From Legionella parisiensis (lineage in GTDB: Bacteria > Pseudomonadota > Gammaproteobacteria > Legionellales > Legionellaceae), in assembly GCF_001467945.1 (NCBI RefSeq), contig NZ_LNYQ01000006.1:62001-126000 (forward strand): a stretch of 64,000 nt of DNA, in the 5' to 3' direction. The position numbers and the translations under genes were made by a program. The notes beneath the pieces were generated by a model, which worked only from the letters and a program-made list of their open reading frames with translations, was not told the origin of the DNA and made no database searches. Position 1 is the stretch's first letter. Every line of letters begins with the position of its first letter. Below are positions 36,432 through 45,812 of this stretch, piece after piece.

Positions 36432-37497
36432 TGAAATACTGCCATTTTCATTTGGCAATTTGTCTACAAGTAATTATCTGTGGTTAACCTTGACCAATTT
36501 ATGCAACCTTCATTGTAAATATTGCTTTAATTATATTTCGCATTGCAATGAACACATGTCTGCTGATCTTTCCGTCAACATTGTTAAGTCTCAACTCTTG
36601 TCTCTTGATAAAAATAAGTCAGAAAAATTCTTTGTGACCTATTTTGGCGGGGAACCTACACTCAATCATGCAGCCTTAATGAGTTCAGTTCATTTTCTTA
36701 TTGATAATGATGTTAATTGCCGCCAATGTTTAATGACCAATGGTGTTTTCAATTCACGAACTTTTACAGACTTAATAAATAAAGATATTGAATTTCAAGT
36801 CTCATTTGATGGGAAGAATAATAACTTACGGTTCAATAAAAATTTAACCAAAGCAGTGTTTACTGAAACTTTGGAGACCATTAAAAAACTCACAAGCAAT
36901 AAGGAATCCGTTTGCATTCGCGCTACCATTCATCAAGATAACGTAAAAAATTTACCTAGCTTAGTACAATTGTGCGATGCTTATGGTGTTCGAAGATTAC
37001 AAATTGCTCCGATTTGTAATTTTGGAGATGCTGAAGCAAATGCAGTCCAACAACCTGATCTAAATGAATATTTCGAATTATTTTGCAAAGCATTTGAACT
37101 GTCTTTGCAATACAATGTGCACATTGATCTTCATGGAGAAAAATATTTTAATCATATTAAAAATCAAAAAATGAAAATTCCCTTTGTTTGGCTTCCTGAT
37201 GGGTATGTGGCGATGAGTATTACCTATGCGAGCTCGAGAATAAAAGGCGCAGAAAAAATCATTATTGGCAAGTTCAATGAAGTTGAGAATAGGATAGATT
37301 TAAACAATTCGCTTATTGATCAAATGAAACATAATTTTCTTAAAAATAGAAAAAAGTATTGCCATGATTGTCCTATTCGTGATCTATGTTGCGGCAATAT
37401 ACATTTCACCCCCTTTGCAACGGATACCTTTAATCCAAAACGCGATCGTTATTTTTGTGAGTTAGCTATAAGAACGGTGAAGGAGTTTAGGGAGTGA
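36409..37497 (+). CDS. Radical SAM enzyme with a cysteine-rich C-terminus
   Basis: The 362-aa protein has the radical SAM cluster motif CNLHCKYC (Cys32, Cys36, Cys39) and the SAM-binding FGGEPT (residues 79–84). A C-terminal Cys group, CHDCPIRDLCCGN (Cys318, 321, 327, 328) plus Cys350, resembles the second half of a SPASM domain, which holds auxiliary Fe-S clusters in peptide- and protein-modifying enzymes. The first SPASM Cys is missing: PDGYVAMS stands where a Cys usually follows the PDG turn. Its ATG lies inside the RtcB-like gene (23-base overlap), so the two are translated together. A modification of protein, peptide or RNA is plausible; the substrate is unknown. Confidence 0.88.
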   Translation: MTINHNTDEILPFSFGNLSTSNYLWLTLTNLCNLHCKYCFNYISHCNEHMSADLSVNIVKSQLLSLDKNKSEKFFVTYFGGEPTLNHAALMSSVHFLIDNDVNCRQCLMTNGVFNSRTFTDLINKDIEFQVSFDGKNNNLRFNKNLTKAVFTETLETIKKLTSNKESVCIRATIHQDNVKNLPSLVQLCDAYGVRRLQIAPICNFGDAEANAVQQPDLNEYFELFCKAFELSLQYNVHIDLHGEKYFNHIKNQKMKIPFVWLPDGYVAMSITYASSRIKGAEKIIIGKFNEVENRIDLNNSLIDQMKHNFLKNRKKYCHDCPIRDLCCGNIHFTPFATDTFNPKRDRYFCELAIRTVKEFRE

Positions 37498-37647
37498 ACT
37501 TTGAATGAGCTGGTCTTATCACCAGCAAAGAAACTCCTTGGGAATGCTCTCATAGCTCCCTGAATGTAAGGCGATAGAAACATCTCATTTCCTTTGTACA
37601 TTTTTTCATTTAAAATGGCTTGTCTTTGGAGGAAAAAGCTATCACTG

Positions 37648-38823
37648 TTATACTACTTGTCCTGCGGCCCATCCCGATGACCAAGCCCATTGAAAATTAT
37701 ATCCTCCTAACCAACCGGTAACATCCAAGGCTTCGCCAATGAAATAAAGCCCGGGGATATCCTGAGCTTCCATAGTTTTGGAAGAAATTGCATGGCAATC
37801 TATACCACCAATAGTTACTTCAGCAGTACGATATCCTTCAGTCCCGTTAGGTTTTACCAACCAGGAGTTAAGCTGTTTTGCTACAGATTCCAAATGATGA
37901 TTGGAGAGTTTGGCAAGTTTCTTTTCAGCAATTTCTGGTGAAATAAAGAGCTCGATAACGCGTTTAGGTAAATGTGTGGACAAGATAGAGTTTAATTGTT
38001 TTTGTGGTTTTTCAGTTCGCGCGCTTTTTAAGTAATTCAAGAGATTGATTTCGGGCAATAAATTGATGCAGATACTTTCTCCTGCATGCCAATAAGAGGA
38101 TAATTGTAAAATTGCAGGGCCGCTCAAACCGCGATGAGTAAATAAGGTATTTTCACGAAATTCAATACGCGCATTTTTAACTAAACTATCAATACCAATC
38201 CCCGAAAGCAGGGAGATTCTTTCTTTTTCCAATACGTCCAGAGTAAGAGGAACCAATCCCGCTCGAGTAGGCCATACATTAATACCAAATTGCTCTGCTA
38301 CTTTGTAGGCAAATGGGCTAGCCCCCATGGTAGGTATGGATAAACCTCCACTGGCAACAACTAAAGATTGACAGTGAAATATCCCCCTGGTGGTTTGCAG
38401 TTTAAAGCTTTGTAATTTTTGAATTTTTTCTACACAGGTATTTAGGTGGACCATGACCCCTGCGGCATCGCACTCTTTTAGCAACATTTCTACAATATCT
38501 TTCGATTTATTATCGCAAAATAATTGTCCTAATGTTTTTTCATGAAAGGGAATTTTATGTTTTTTAACAAGCTCAATAAAATCCCATTGAGTATAGCGAG
38601 TTAAAGCAGATTTAAAAAAATGAGGGTTATGGGAGTTGTATTTTTCAGGTTCAATATAATAATTCGTAAAATTACAACGCCCCCCTCCTGACATTAAAAT
38701 TTTTTTACCTGCTTTATTTGCATGATCCAATACAAGGACTTTACGGTGACGTTTACCCGCTTCAATGGCACACATTAAACCTGCAGCACCTGCACCTATA
38801 ATAATGACATCAACTGCTTCCAT
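37648..38823 (-). CDS. HI0933-type flavoprotein (YhiN-like FAD-dependent oxidoreductase)
   Basis: The roughly 391-aa protein starts with the FAD-binding Rossmann motif VIIIGAGAAGLMCA, then AGKKILMSGGGRCNFTN, a signature of the HI0933/BaiN family. It also has FTHRGLSGPAILQLSS and ends with GLYFIGEALDVTGWLGGYN, QWAWSSGWAAG. Family members are FAD enzymes of unknown physiological substrate, some acting on bile acids or other hydrophobic compounds. The ATG at 38823 matches the family start; ATGs at 38853 and 38886 would add residues without clear ribosome binding sites. It is convergent with the cassette and divergent from the next gene. Confidence 0.88.
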   Translation of the reverse strand: MEAVDVIIIGAGAAGLMCAIEAGKRHRKVLVLDHANKAGKKILMSGGGRCNFTNYYIEPEKYNSHNPHFFKSALTRYTQWDFIELVKKHKIPFHEKTLGQLFCDNKSKDIVEMLLKECDAAGVMVHLNTCVEKIQKLQSFKLQTTRGIFHCQSLVVASGGLSIPTMGASPFAYKVAEQFGINVWPTRAGLVPLTLDVLEKERISLLSGIGIDSLVKNARIEFRENTLFTHRGLSGPAILQLSSYWHAGESICINLLPEINLLNYLKSARTEKPQKQLNSILSTHLPKRVIELFISPEIAEKKLAKLSNHHLESVAKQLNSWLVKPNGTEGYRTAEVTIGGIDCHAISSKTMEAQDIPGLYFIGEALDVTGWLGGYNFQWAWSSGWAAGQVV

Positions 38824-38945
38824 ATTGGATTGACTTGTGTTAAATCTAAACATGTGCAAGGGTAACATGTGATGTGCGTGATTCAAAGAGTTGGTCTTGA
38901 GTACAAAGGGATTTTTGATGCACTTATTTATTATAAATACATTTT

Positions 38946-40133
38946 ATGTATGTTCTTAAACGTCTTTTAGCAATAGCATTAGGTGTTATTGTATTGCCAA
39001 TACGTATCTTGGCATACAATGCCCTTTATGAAGCGATTGCATTTCTTTTGGGAGTTGTTGGTGTAATCAGCTTACCTGTTTACTTGGCATCTGTTTTTAA
39101 TGATCATGGCGTTTCCACTGCGAAGAATTTTCTACTGATAACGGTGGTTATTTTTCCACTTGTAGTGACAGCAATCGCAATTGGTTTTGCATTTACAACC
39201 GCTTTTCTAGTTTACAATACTGTAATCAACATGCTTGAATCGTTCTGGCTAGGTTTTAGGAGTGGATTACTGTATGAGATGGATGGTTTTTGGAATGCAT
39301 TAGCTTCGCAACATACTTTAACGCAAGACATCGATACACATATTAGGGCTTTTCAGTCCGGTGTGCATCCCGATGAGTTAATCGAGGATGTTGATTTTGA
39401 TGGCTTCCAACGAATAAGAGGGGAATTGCAAGATGTTGTTGTAGTAAAGGAGGATTTGGAAGTTCCGGATTTAGAAAGTAAAGACCTCCGGGAATTTTAT
39501 ACATTATTAAATGACAGTGAATTAGAAAAAATCGATACACTCATAAAGGAATTGACCAATCTCCAAGATCTTTTATCTCTAGAACAAAAACGACAGTTGA
39601 ATGCTTTAAAAACTTTGTATACTCAACATAACGATTTATCAAAAAAACTGGAGGATGTACGAACTGCTTTGGTGGAAAATGATAAAAGCCGAATTAAGGA
39701 TGAAATGGTAGCCTATAATGAGGTGGAAACCCCGATATTATTGGTGAAACAATATTTAAAAGAGGGAAAATGGCATAATGTCCCTGCAAATAGCTACGTT
39801 ACTGATAAAGAAAGTTTATTACATTGGTTAAAGCAAAATCCCAAACATCCTCTTAATAAAGATCTTCTGAAAAAACCAGAGTATTATAACAAAATGGAAA
39901 CAAGATATATTTGGTATGAACTGACCCTAGAGGATTGCTCATCCCAAGAATTAGCTGAGGCTGCTGCAAAAATGAATGATTTGGTGCTCGCTTTAATTCC
40001 TCTATTGCCTCTGCAAAAAATAAATCGGGGACTAGGCACTGTACCTCAATCATTTTTTGGCCCAGGGGTCAATAATTCTGAGTCACCTGAAGTAAAGTTG
40101 GATAATACCTTTACGGGCCAGACTTTGGGATGA
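38946..40133 (+). CDS. Unknown membrane protein with a coiled-coil cytoplasmic domain
   Basis: The 395-aa product has three hydrophobic stretches in its first 110 residues (about 5–20, 25–45 and 58–92), then a long charged region with coiled-coil character (about residues 185–245, e.g. LTNLQDLLSLEQKRQLNALK). It ends in a polar tail with PGVNNSESPEVKLDNTFTGQ. No family is recognised. The shape, membrane hairpins followed by coiled coil, is common among Legionella effectors that sit in host membranes, but nothing here proves secretion. Confidence 0.65.
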   Translation: MYVLKRLLAIALGVIVLPIRILAYNALYEAIAFLLGVVGVISLPVYLASVFNDHGVSTAKNFLLITVVIFPLVVTAIAIGFAFTTAFLVYNTVINMLESFWLGFRSGLLYEMDGFWNALASQHTLTQDIDTHIRAFQSGVHPDELIEDVDFDGFQRIRGELQDVVVVKEDLEVPDLESKDLREFYTLLNDSELEKIDTLIKELTNLQDLLSLEQKRQLNALKTLYTQHNDLSKKLEDVRTALVENDKSRIKDEMVAYNEVETPILLVKQYLKEGKWHNVPANSYVTDKESLLHWLKQNPKHPLNKDLLKKPEYYNKMETRYIWYELTLEDCSSQELAEAAAKMNDLVLALIPLLPLQKINRGLGTVPQSFFGPGVNNSESPEVKLDNTFTGQTLG

Positions 40134-40258
40134 TTCTAAAAGTAATCTTTATACAAGAATAAATTGAACTTTATGGTTCTTTTTTTTTTTCATAATTATG
40201 GTGCTAATTTAAGCTTATACTGTAAGTATTAAAGTGATCTATTTTAAGGACTATCATC

Positions 40259-40531
40259 ATGGATGAACTGGATATTTTGCAATTATTTTATGATGAGATG
40301 AAAAATCGCAGTGCAACTCGAGATCAAGTTTTTTTAAATATGGAGGAAGAGGCAGCAGCAATGCTTTCTCAAAAATCAGGACAATCTATATCCGTTGTCG
40401 ATCTACAAAAATTAACGGATATCTGTATCGCTAATCAATGGCTGGAGCGAACGACGGCTGATCCTAATTATAAATATTTATCATTAACTGAAGCAGGACT
40501 ACAAGTTATTATAGCGAATCAATACAGTTAA
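40259..40531 (+). CDS. Small protein with a winged-helix-like pattern
   Basis: The 90-aa frame starts MDELDILQLFYDEMKNRSAT and contains the pattern DLQKLTDICIANQWLERTT, then YKYLSLTEAGLQVI. A helix–turn–helix followed by a wing with LTEAG is common in winged-helix DNA-binding proteins such as MarR- and PadR-like regulators, but the protein is short and the match is general. It stands alone ahead of carB. Confidence 0.6.
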   Translation: MDELDILQLFYDEMKNRSATRDQVFLNMEEEAAAMLSQKSGQSISVVDLQKLTDICIANQWLERTTADPNYKYLSLTEAGLQVIIANQYS

Positions 40532-40769
40532 CCTGGAAAAAGCGGTTAAGTTCTACTGTGCAAACTAAGAACATCGAATCTACTAATTTTTTTCACTGTA
40601 CAGGTGACTACCGCTTTCACAAAAAATTCAAAATAATCCCGTATCTTCAGTAATTTCAGCTGGCTCCCTGCGAACTAAACAGCTTTTTCTATGTTAATTG
40701 CATATCAAGGGTATAAACTTTAAGCAAAAGTAGGTAAAATGTATCATTTTATTCTTTTTTGTTGTCAAT

Positions 40770-43700
40770 ATGCCAAAACGAACCGATATAAAATCCATTC
40801 TTATCCTTGGAGCAGGTCCTATTATAATAGGACAAGCTTGTGAATTTGATTACTCTGGAACCCAAGCAGTACGTGCCTTAAAGGAAGAAGGTTATCGTGT
40901 GATCTTGGTCAACTCCAATCCAGCTACCATTATGACGGATCCAGAACTTGCAGATGCAACTTATGTTGAACCGGTATCCTGGAAAGAAGTAGCACGTATT
41001 ATTGAAATTGAACGTCCAGATGCGCTCTTGCCGACTATGGGTGGACAGACAGCACTTAACTGTGCCCTGGATTTAGTACGTGAGGGAGTTTTAGCAAAGT
41101 ATAATGTAGAAATGATCGGCGCAACACGAGAGGCGATTGATCGCGCTGAAGATAGAGAAAAATTTCGTCAATTGATGATTAAAATTGGCTTGGATATGCC
41201 GCGTTCGGCGATTGCCCATAGCTTGGAAGAGGCAATCCAGGTCCAGGCTCAATTGGGTTATCCGGCAATTATTCGTCCCTCTTTTACTATGGGAGGCAGC
41301 GGTGGTGGTATTGCATATAATCGTGAAGAATTTGAAGAAATTTGTATGCGTGGGTTAGAGTTATCACCAACTCATGAGTTGCTGATTGATGAATCAGTAC
41401 TCGGTTGGAAAGAGTTCGAAATGGAAGTAGTGCGTGATAAAAATGATAATTGCATTATTGTCTGTACTATTGAAAACTTTGATCCTATGGGTGTTCACAC
41501 TGGTGATTCCATTACTGTGGCTCCTGCGCAAACACTTACTGATAAAGAGTTTCAACGTATGCGGGATGCCGCCATTAAAGTATTACGGGCAGTAGGGGTT
41601 GATACTGGGGGTTCAAACGTACAATTTGCTGTTAATCCAGAAGATGGGCGAATGCTTGTGGTTGAAATGAACCCAAGAGTTTCTCGAAGCTCTGCTTTGG
41701 CCTCCAAGGCAACTGGCTTTCCTATTGCAAAAGTGGCTGCAAAACTCGCTGTTGGCTACACGCTCGATGAGCTAAAAAATGAAATTACTGGTGGTAAGAC
41801 TCCGGCTTCGTTTGAACCAAGCATTGATTATATAGTCACTAAAGTGCCGCGATTTAATTTTGATAAATTCCCTCAAACTTCAGATATCCTGACGACACAA
41901 ATGAAGTCAGTCGGTGAGGTGATGGCAATTGGATCCAATTTCCAGGAGTCCTTACAAAAAGCAATACGAGGTTTAGAGATAGGGCGTTGTGGTTTGCATC
42001 CTTTATTCAAGAAAAACGATTTGGCACGTTTAAGAGGCCATTTGCGAGCACCAACTCCGGATAGGCTTTGGTATATCGCTGATGCTTTTAGAAACAATAT
42101 CACCCTTGAAGAAATTCATCAGGAAAGTCGTGTTGACCCTTGGTTTTTGGCGCAAGTTGAGGAGCTGGTTGCTCTGGAACGTTCTGTGGCCGGGAAAAAA
42201 TTGGCAGATGTCGATGCGCTTACTTTACGCCTTCTGAAGCGACGTGGTTTTGCCGATGCTTATTTGGCTACACTTTGGTCGTGCTCTGAAGAGGAGGTAC
42301 GCAAGCAACGAAAAGAACTAGGGATTGTTCCTGTTTACAAACGCATTGATTCCTGTGCAGGTGAGTTCCCCAGTGATACGGCTTATATGTATTCATGTTA
42401 TGAAACCAGTTGTGAAGCTCGCCCTGATACCGGTAAGAAAAAAATTATGATTCTTGGTGGAGGGCCTAATCGAATTGGTCAGGGAATTGAATTTGATTAT
42501 TGTTGTGTGCATGCAGCGATGGCGCTTCGGAGCGCAGGTTGTCAGACTATTATGGTTAATTGCAACCCTGAAACAGTTTCTACCGATTTTGATACTTCCG
42601 ATCGCCTGTATTTTGAACCTGTGACTCTAGAAGATGTTTTGGGGATTGTAGATGTAGAAAAACCAGAGGGAGTTATTGTCCATTACGGTGGACAAACCCC
42701 TTTAAAATTAGCACGAGCGTTAGAAGCAAATGGTGTTAAAATAATAGGGACCTCTCCAGATGCAATTGATAGGGCAGAAGACAGAGATCGGTTTCAAAAA
42801 TTAGTCACAGAATTGAAATTACATCAACCTGATAATGGTACTGTGCGTAGTGAGGCAGAAGCCATCGCCTTAGCAAACAAGATCGGTTATCCGTTAGTGG
42901 TAAGACCTTCATATGTTCTTGGAGGGCGCGCTATGGAAGTTGTCTATCAAGAAGATGATTTGCGCCATTATTTATCGCATGCAGTTGCTGTATCCAATGA
43001 TTCTCCCGTATTGTTGGATAAATTTTTAAATGATGCAATTGAAGTAGATATTGACGCAGTTTGTGATGGCAAAGAGGTGTTGATTGGTGCGGTAATGGAG
43101 CACATAGAACAAGCCGGTATTCATTCAGGCGATTCGGCCTGTACTTTACCCCCATTTAGTCTCAGTGTTGTGGTACAACAGGATTTAATGGAGCAAATGC
43201 GGCAAATGGCATTGAAGTTAGGAGTAGTTGGTTTGATTAATGCGCAATTTGCTATTCAAGCGGATGACATTTATGTTCTGGAGGTAAACCCAAGAGCCTC
43301 ACGGACTGTTCCTTTTGTTTCCAAAGCGACAGGTTTACCTTTGGCCAAAATAGCAGCTCTTTGCAAACTGGGGATTAGCTTAAAAGAACAAGGTTTAAGC
43401 CAAAACCACCATATGCCATCCTTTTATTCAATTAAGCTCCCCGTTTTCCCTTTTATCAAATTTTCTGGGGTAGACTCTATTCTTGGCCCTGAAATGAAAT
43501 CTACAGGGGAAGTAATGGGTATTGCCAGACGTTTTGGACAAGCTTATGCTAAGGCACAATTGGGAGCAGGTTCTAATATACCCAAGCGTCGTCGTGCTTT
43601 TGTTTCCGTTAGGGATGCCGATAAAACGCGAGTGGGTGAAATTGCCAAGCGATTGATTGAATTAGGTTTTGAAATCATTGCAACACGTGGCACCGCTTTG

Positions 43701-43973
43701 GCTTTACAAGCAGCAGGGGTTGATTGTCGCCGCGTATTTAAGGTGAACGAGGGTAGACCGCATGTTTTAGATTTTATAAAAAATAACGAAATTGATTTTA
43801 TTGTGAATACAACCGAGGGTAAGCAAGCAATCGCTGATTCTTTTGCAATTAGACGCAATGCATTACAACACAAGGTTAGCTATACTACAACCTTGTCAGG
43901 AGCTGAGGCTGCTTGTTTGGCCATGAAATATGAAGATAGAGAAACTGTGACTCGTTTGCAGGATTTGCATTAA
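40770..43973 (+). CDS. carB: Carbamoyl-phosphate synthase large subunit
   Basis: CarB makes carbamoyl phosphate from bicarbonate, ammonia and two ATP, for pyrimidine and arginine synthesis. The 1067-aa length is standard. Two homologous ATP-grasp halves are visible, starting [20 protein letters not shown] and [20 protein letters not shown], each with its RPSxxxGG glycine-rich loop, and a C-terminal allosteric domain (about 940–1067). The small subunit carA, usually just upstream, is not here. It is followed by greA after 114 bases, an order seen in other gammaproteobacteria. Confidence 0.97.
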   Translation: MPKRTDIKSILILGAGPIIIGQACEFDYSGTQAVRALKEEGYRVILVNSNPATIMTDPELADATYVEPVSWKEVARIIEIERPDALLPTMGGQTALNCALDLVREGVLAKYNVEMIGATREAIDRAEDREKFRQLMIKIGLDMPRSAIAHSLEEAIQVQAQLGYPAIIRPSFTMGGSGGGIAYNREEFEEICMRGLELSPTHELLIDESVLGWKEFEMEVVRDKNDNCIIVCTIENFDPMGVHTGDSITVAPAQTLTDKEFQRMRDAAIKVLRAVGVDTGGSNVQFAVNPEDGRMLVVEMNPRVSRSSALASKATGFPIAKVAAKLAVGYTLDELKNEITGGKTPASFEPSIDYIVTKVPRFNFDKFPQTSDILTTQMKSVGEVMAIGSNFQESLQKAIRGLEIGRCGLHPLFKKNDLARLRGHLRAPTPDRLWYIADAFRNNITLEEIHQESRVDPWFLAQVEELVALERSVAGKKLADVDALTLRLLKRRGFADAYLATLWSCSEEEVRKQRKELGIVPVYKRIDSCAGEFPSDTAYMYSCYETSCEARPDTGKKKIMILGGGPNRIGQGIEFDYCCVHAAMALRSAGCQTIMVNCNPETVSTDFDTSDRLYFEPVTLEDVLGIVDVEKPEGVIVHYGGQTPLKLARALEANGVKIIGTSPDAIDRAEDRDRFQKLVTELKLHQPDNGTVRSEAEAIALANKIGYPLVVRPSYVLGGRAMEVVYQEDDLRHYLSHAVAVSNDSPVLLDKFLNDAIEVDIDAVCDGKEVLIGAVMEHIEQAGIHSGDSACTLPPFSLSVVVQQDLMEQMRQMALKLGVVGLINAQFAIQADDIYVLEVNPRASRTVPFVSKATGLPLAKIAALCKLGISLKEQGLSQNHHMPSFYSIKLPVFPFIKFSGVDSILGPEMKSTGEVMGIARRFGQAYAKAQLGAGSNIPKRRRAFVSVRDADKTRVGEIAKRLIELGFEIIATRGTALALQAAGVDCRRVFKVNEGRPHVLDFIKNNEIDFIVNTTEGKQAIADSFAIRRNALQHKVSYTTTLSGAEAACLAMKYEDRETVTRLQDLH

Positions 43974-44087
43974 CAAATACACTGCATCCAAGTTACACTT
44001 ATCACTAAATTTAATAATCTCATTTTCTTCTGAGGAGGGAATTGAGATTAAAAGATAAATTACCAGGGAATTATTTTTGAGGTAAAT

Positions 44088-44564
44088 ATGAGCAAACACC
44101 CCATGACAGTTCAAGGTGCAGAAGCACTTAATTCAGAATTACAACGTTTAAAATTTGTTGACAGGCCTCGTATTGTGGAAGCGATTGCTACAGCAAGGGC
44201 ACATGGTGATTTGAAAGAAAATGCCGAATATCATGCAGCCCGAGAACAGCAAAGCTTCAATGAGGGCCGTATTCAAGAACTGGAAGCAAAATTATCCCAT
44301 GCACAAATTATCGACATCAGCAAATTACCCAATAACGGCAAGGTAGTCTTTGGTTGTACAGTAACTGTATGCCATATCGCTACAGATGCGAAGGTAACTT
44401 ACAAAATTGTTGGTGAAGATGAGGCTGACATTAAACAGAATAAAATCTCCTACAGCTCTCCTATTGGCCGTGCTTTAATTGGCAAAGATTTAGATGACAC
44501 AGTCACCGTAAATACACCAGGAGGTATGGTGGAATATGAAATAATTGATGTGGAATACATTTAA
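44088..44564 (+). CDS. greA: Transcription elongation factor GreA
   Basis: GreA enters the RNA polymerase secondary channel and stimulates cleavage of backtracked RNA. The 158-aa protein has the N-terminal coiled coil (about residues 5–75) with the acidic tip region containing [20 protein letters not shown], where the tip Asp and Glu act, and the C-terminal FKBP-like domain ending [13 protein letters not shown]. It is the last gene of the carB–greA group. Confidence 0.96.
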   Translation: MSKHPMTVQGAEALNSELQRLKFVDRPRIVEAIATARAHGDLKENAEYHAAREQQSFNEGRIQELEAKLSHAQIIDISKLPNNGKVVFGCTVTVCHIATDAKVTYKIVGEDEADIKQNKISYSSPIGRALIGKDLDDTVTVNTPGGMVEYEIIDVEYI

Positions 44565-44599
44565 GTAGTTAATTGCTCTTCCCCTCCTCTATCTATTTG

Positions 44600-44647
44600 C
44601 CACGGTTCCGCATAGGCTGGGCTGCTAAGCCCATAGCCGTTGCGTGG
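44600..44647. repeat. Branched hairpin downstream of greA
   Basis: The outer arms CCACG (44600–44604) and CGTGG (44643–44647) enclose GGCT and GGGCT (44615–44623) pairing with AGCCC (44628–44632) and AGCC (44635–44638) around a GCTA loop. It ends about 80 bases after the greA stop. Confidence 0.45.
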
Positions 44648-44661
44648 TAAGACGTGTTGTC

Positions 44662-44683
44662 ATTCCTGTTTATGCGCAGGAAT
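44662..44683. repeat. REP-like short inverted repeat
   Basis: ATTCCTG (44662–44668) and CAGGAAT (44677–44683) lie in the context TGTCATTCCTG … CAGGAATCTAGA. This resembles the common bacterial REP-type unit in which TCATTCCxG and CxGGAATCT flank a short loop. Only one copy was noticed in the window. Confidence 0.4.
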
Positions 44684-44788
44684 CTAGAAGTAATTAAGTG
44701 CACAATGCCAATATGGAAAATGGATCGCAGACTGCGCGGGGGAGCAAAAATTCACTTGCGAATTGATTAAAACTAATTCTTGTGCCGT

Positions 44789-44812
44789 AAGCAGGGCTGT
44801 TAAGCCCTGCTT
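44789..44812. terminator. Strong hairpin between convergent greA and Tim44-domain genes
   Basis: AAGCAGGGCT (44789–44798) and AGCCCTGCTT (44803–44812) form a 10-bp perfect stem with a GTTA loop. It ends about 70 bases before the stop of the minus-strand gene and could terminate either transcript, although the T run is short. Confidence 0.55.
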
Positions 44813-44881
44813 TGTATCAATTGTATTACCTAAGTGATGATGTGGTCTGGATTATAGGGGAAAACCAAGTTAATTCTCTGA

Positions 44882-45712
44882 TTAAGGTTGAAATACTTCC
44901 TGCTGAATACCACCGACAACCCATTGAGTGCTGTTAGGAAATTGACGGAAATGCCAGATTTCATCAAGTTGGCTCATAGGCTCATCATCCTCTTTAATGG
45001 AGCCGGTAAAGTGAACGCTTGCAATGAGTGAGTTAGATTGTTTTGAAACATCAAGTAACTTCGCGTCTAAAGTGATGACTTCTGTTTTATTTGACGAATT
45101 TCCTCGCTCATCTAACTGCATCTTTATTTCTGCAAATACTTCGGGTGCTGTGAATTCACTTAAATCTTGAAGGTTTTTTTTGTCATAGGCAGCTTGCAGG
45201 CGGTTAAATGTTACTTTAGCTTCACGTAAAAAGCTCTCAGGTACAAAACCTTCAGGGTATTGAGAAAAGTTATTCGTGGCACCGCTCTCTGAACTGCTGT
45301 TAAATGATTGGGTAAAGTTATTAAAAGGTTTTTGGTTAAATGGATTGGTTTGTCCCTGTCCTGATTGAAAACCCGGCTGCATTCTTTTGCGGAAAAAGCC
45401 AATAACAAAAAAGAGAACTGCTCCAATAATTAACCATGACAAGATTCCATTGGCAAAACCATGCCCCATAAATAAACTAGTAAGTAAGCCGCCAATTAAT
45501 AAGCCGCTAAGTAATCCTCCCCATCTGCTGGGATTTTTTGTATTTTGTCCAAGAACATTCGATTTCTGTACCTTATTTGGTGAAAACAAGGCACTTTGGG
45601 AACGCTGTATGCCAAAACTTCTGCCGGCACCAAAGCGTTTGGCAGAAGCTTCGTGAACTAACAGCCCAAAACTTAGTAACGTAATAAGTAAATAGGAAAT
45701 AAACGTACGCAT
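44882..45712 (-). CDS. Tim44-like domain membrane protein
   Basis: The 276-aa protein has a signal peptide or anchor (TFISYLLITLLSFGLLVHEASA), a linker, two hydrophobic segments (about residues 66–82 and 90–106: GGLLSGLLIGGLLTSLFMG and GILSWLIIGAVLFFVIGFF), a Gln/Asn-rich linker and a C-terminal Tim44-like fold (about residues 155–275: ESFLREAKVTFNRLQAAYDK and DEIWHFRQF). Bacterial Tim44-domain proteins are membrane-associated and of unclear function. It ends about 320 bases from greA and follows icmF on the same strand after about 100 bases. Confidence 0.82.
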   Translation of the reverse strand: MRTFISYLLITLLSFGLLVHEASAKRFGAGRSFGIQRSQSALFSPNKVQKSNVLGQNTKNPSRWGGLLSGLLIGGLLTSLFMGHGFANGILSWLIIGAVLFFVIGFFRKRMQPGFQSGQGQTNPFNQKPFNNFTQSFNSSSESGATNNFSQYPEGFVPESFLREAKVTFNRLQAAYDKKNLQDLSEFTAPEVFAEIKMQLDERGNSSNKTEVITLDAKLLDVSKQSNSLIASVHFTGSIKEDDEPMSQLDEIWHFRQFPNSTQWVVGGIQQEVFQP

Positions 45713-45812
45713 TGTATGAGCCCTTTCTTTTAATAGAGTTAGTAAGTATATAGAATTCGGATGAATCTGTCTCTCTGTGATTAAAATTTTAGCCAGACTC
45801 TGGTTTTAAGAG

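Larger units (their letters stand above)
44565..44881. other. Structured intergenic region with three hairpins
   Basis: These 317 bases between greA and the convergent Tim44-domain gene contain no convincing frame. Three separate inverted repeats, at 44600–44647, 44662–44683 and 44789–44812, are listed individually. Confidence 0.6.

Noticed and set aside
37509-37526. 6-bp inverted repeat GCTGGT/ACCAGC after the radical SAM gene
   Set aside because: The stem is too short and lacks a U run; it was not called as the cassette terminator.
40532-40769. Searched for a carA remnant upstream of carB
   Set aside because: No frame or motif of the glutaminase subunit was found in the gap.
43544-43873. 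Minus-strand frame of 109 codons
   Set aside because: It is antisense to the allosteric domain of carB, with no motif of its own.
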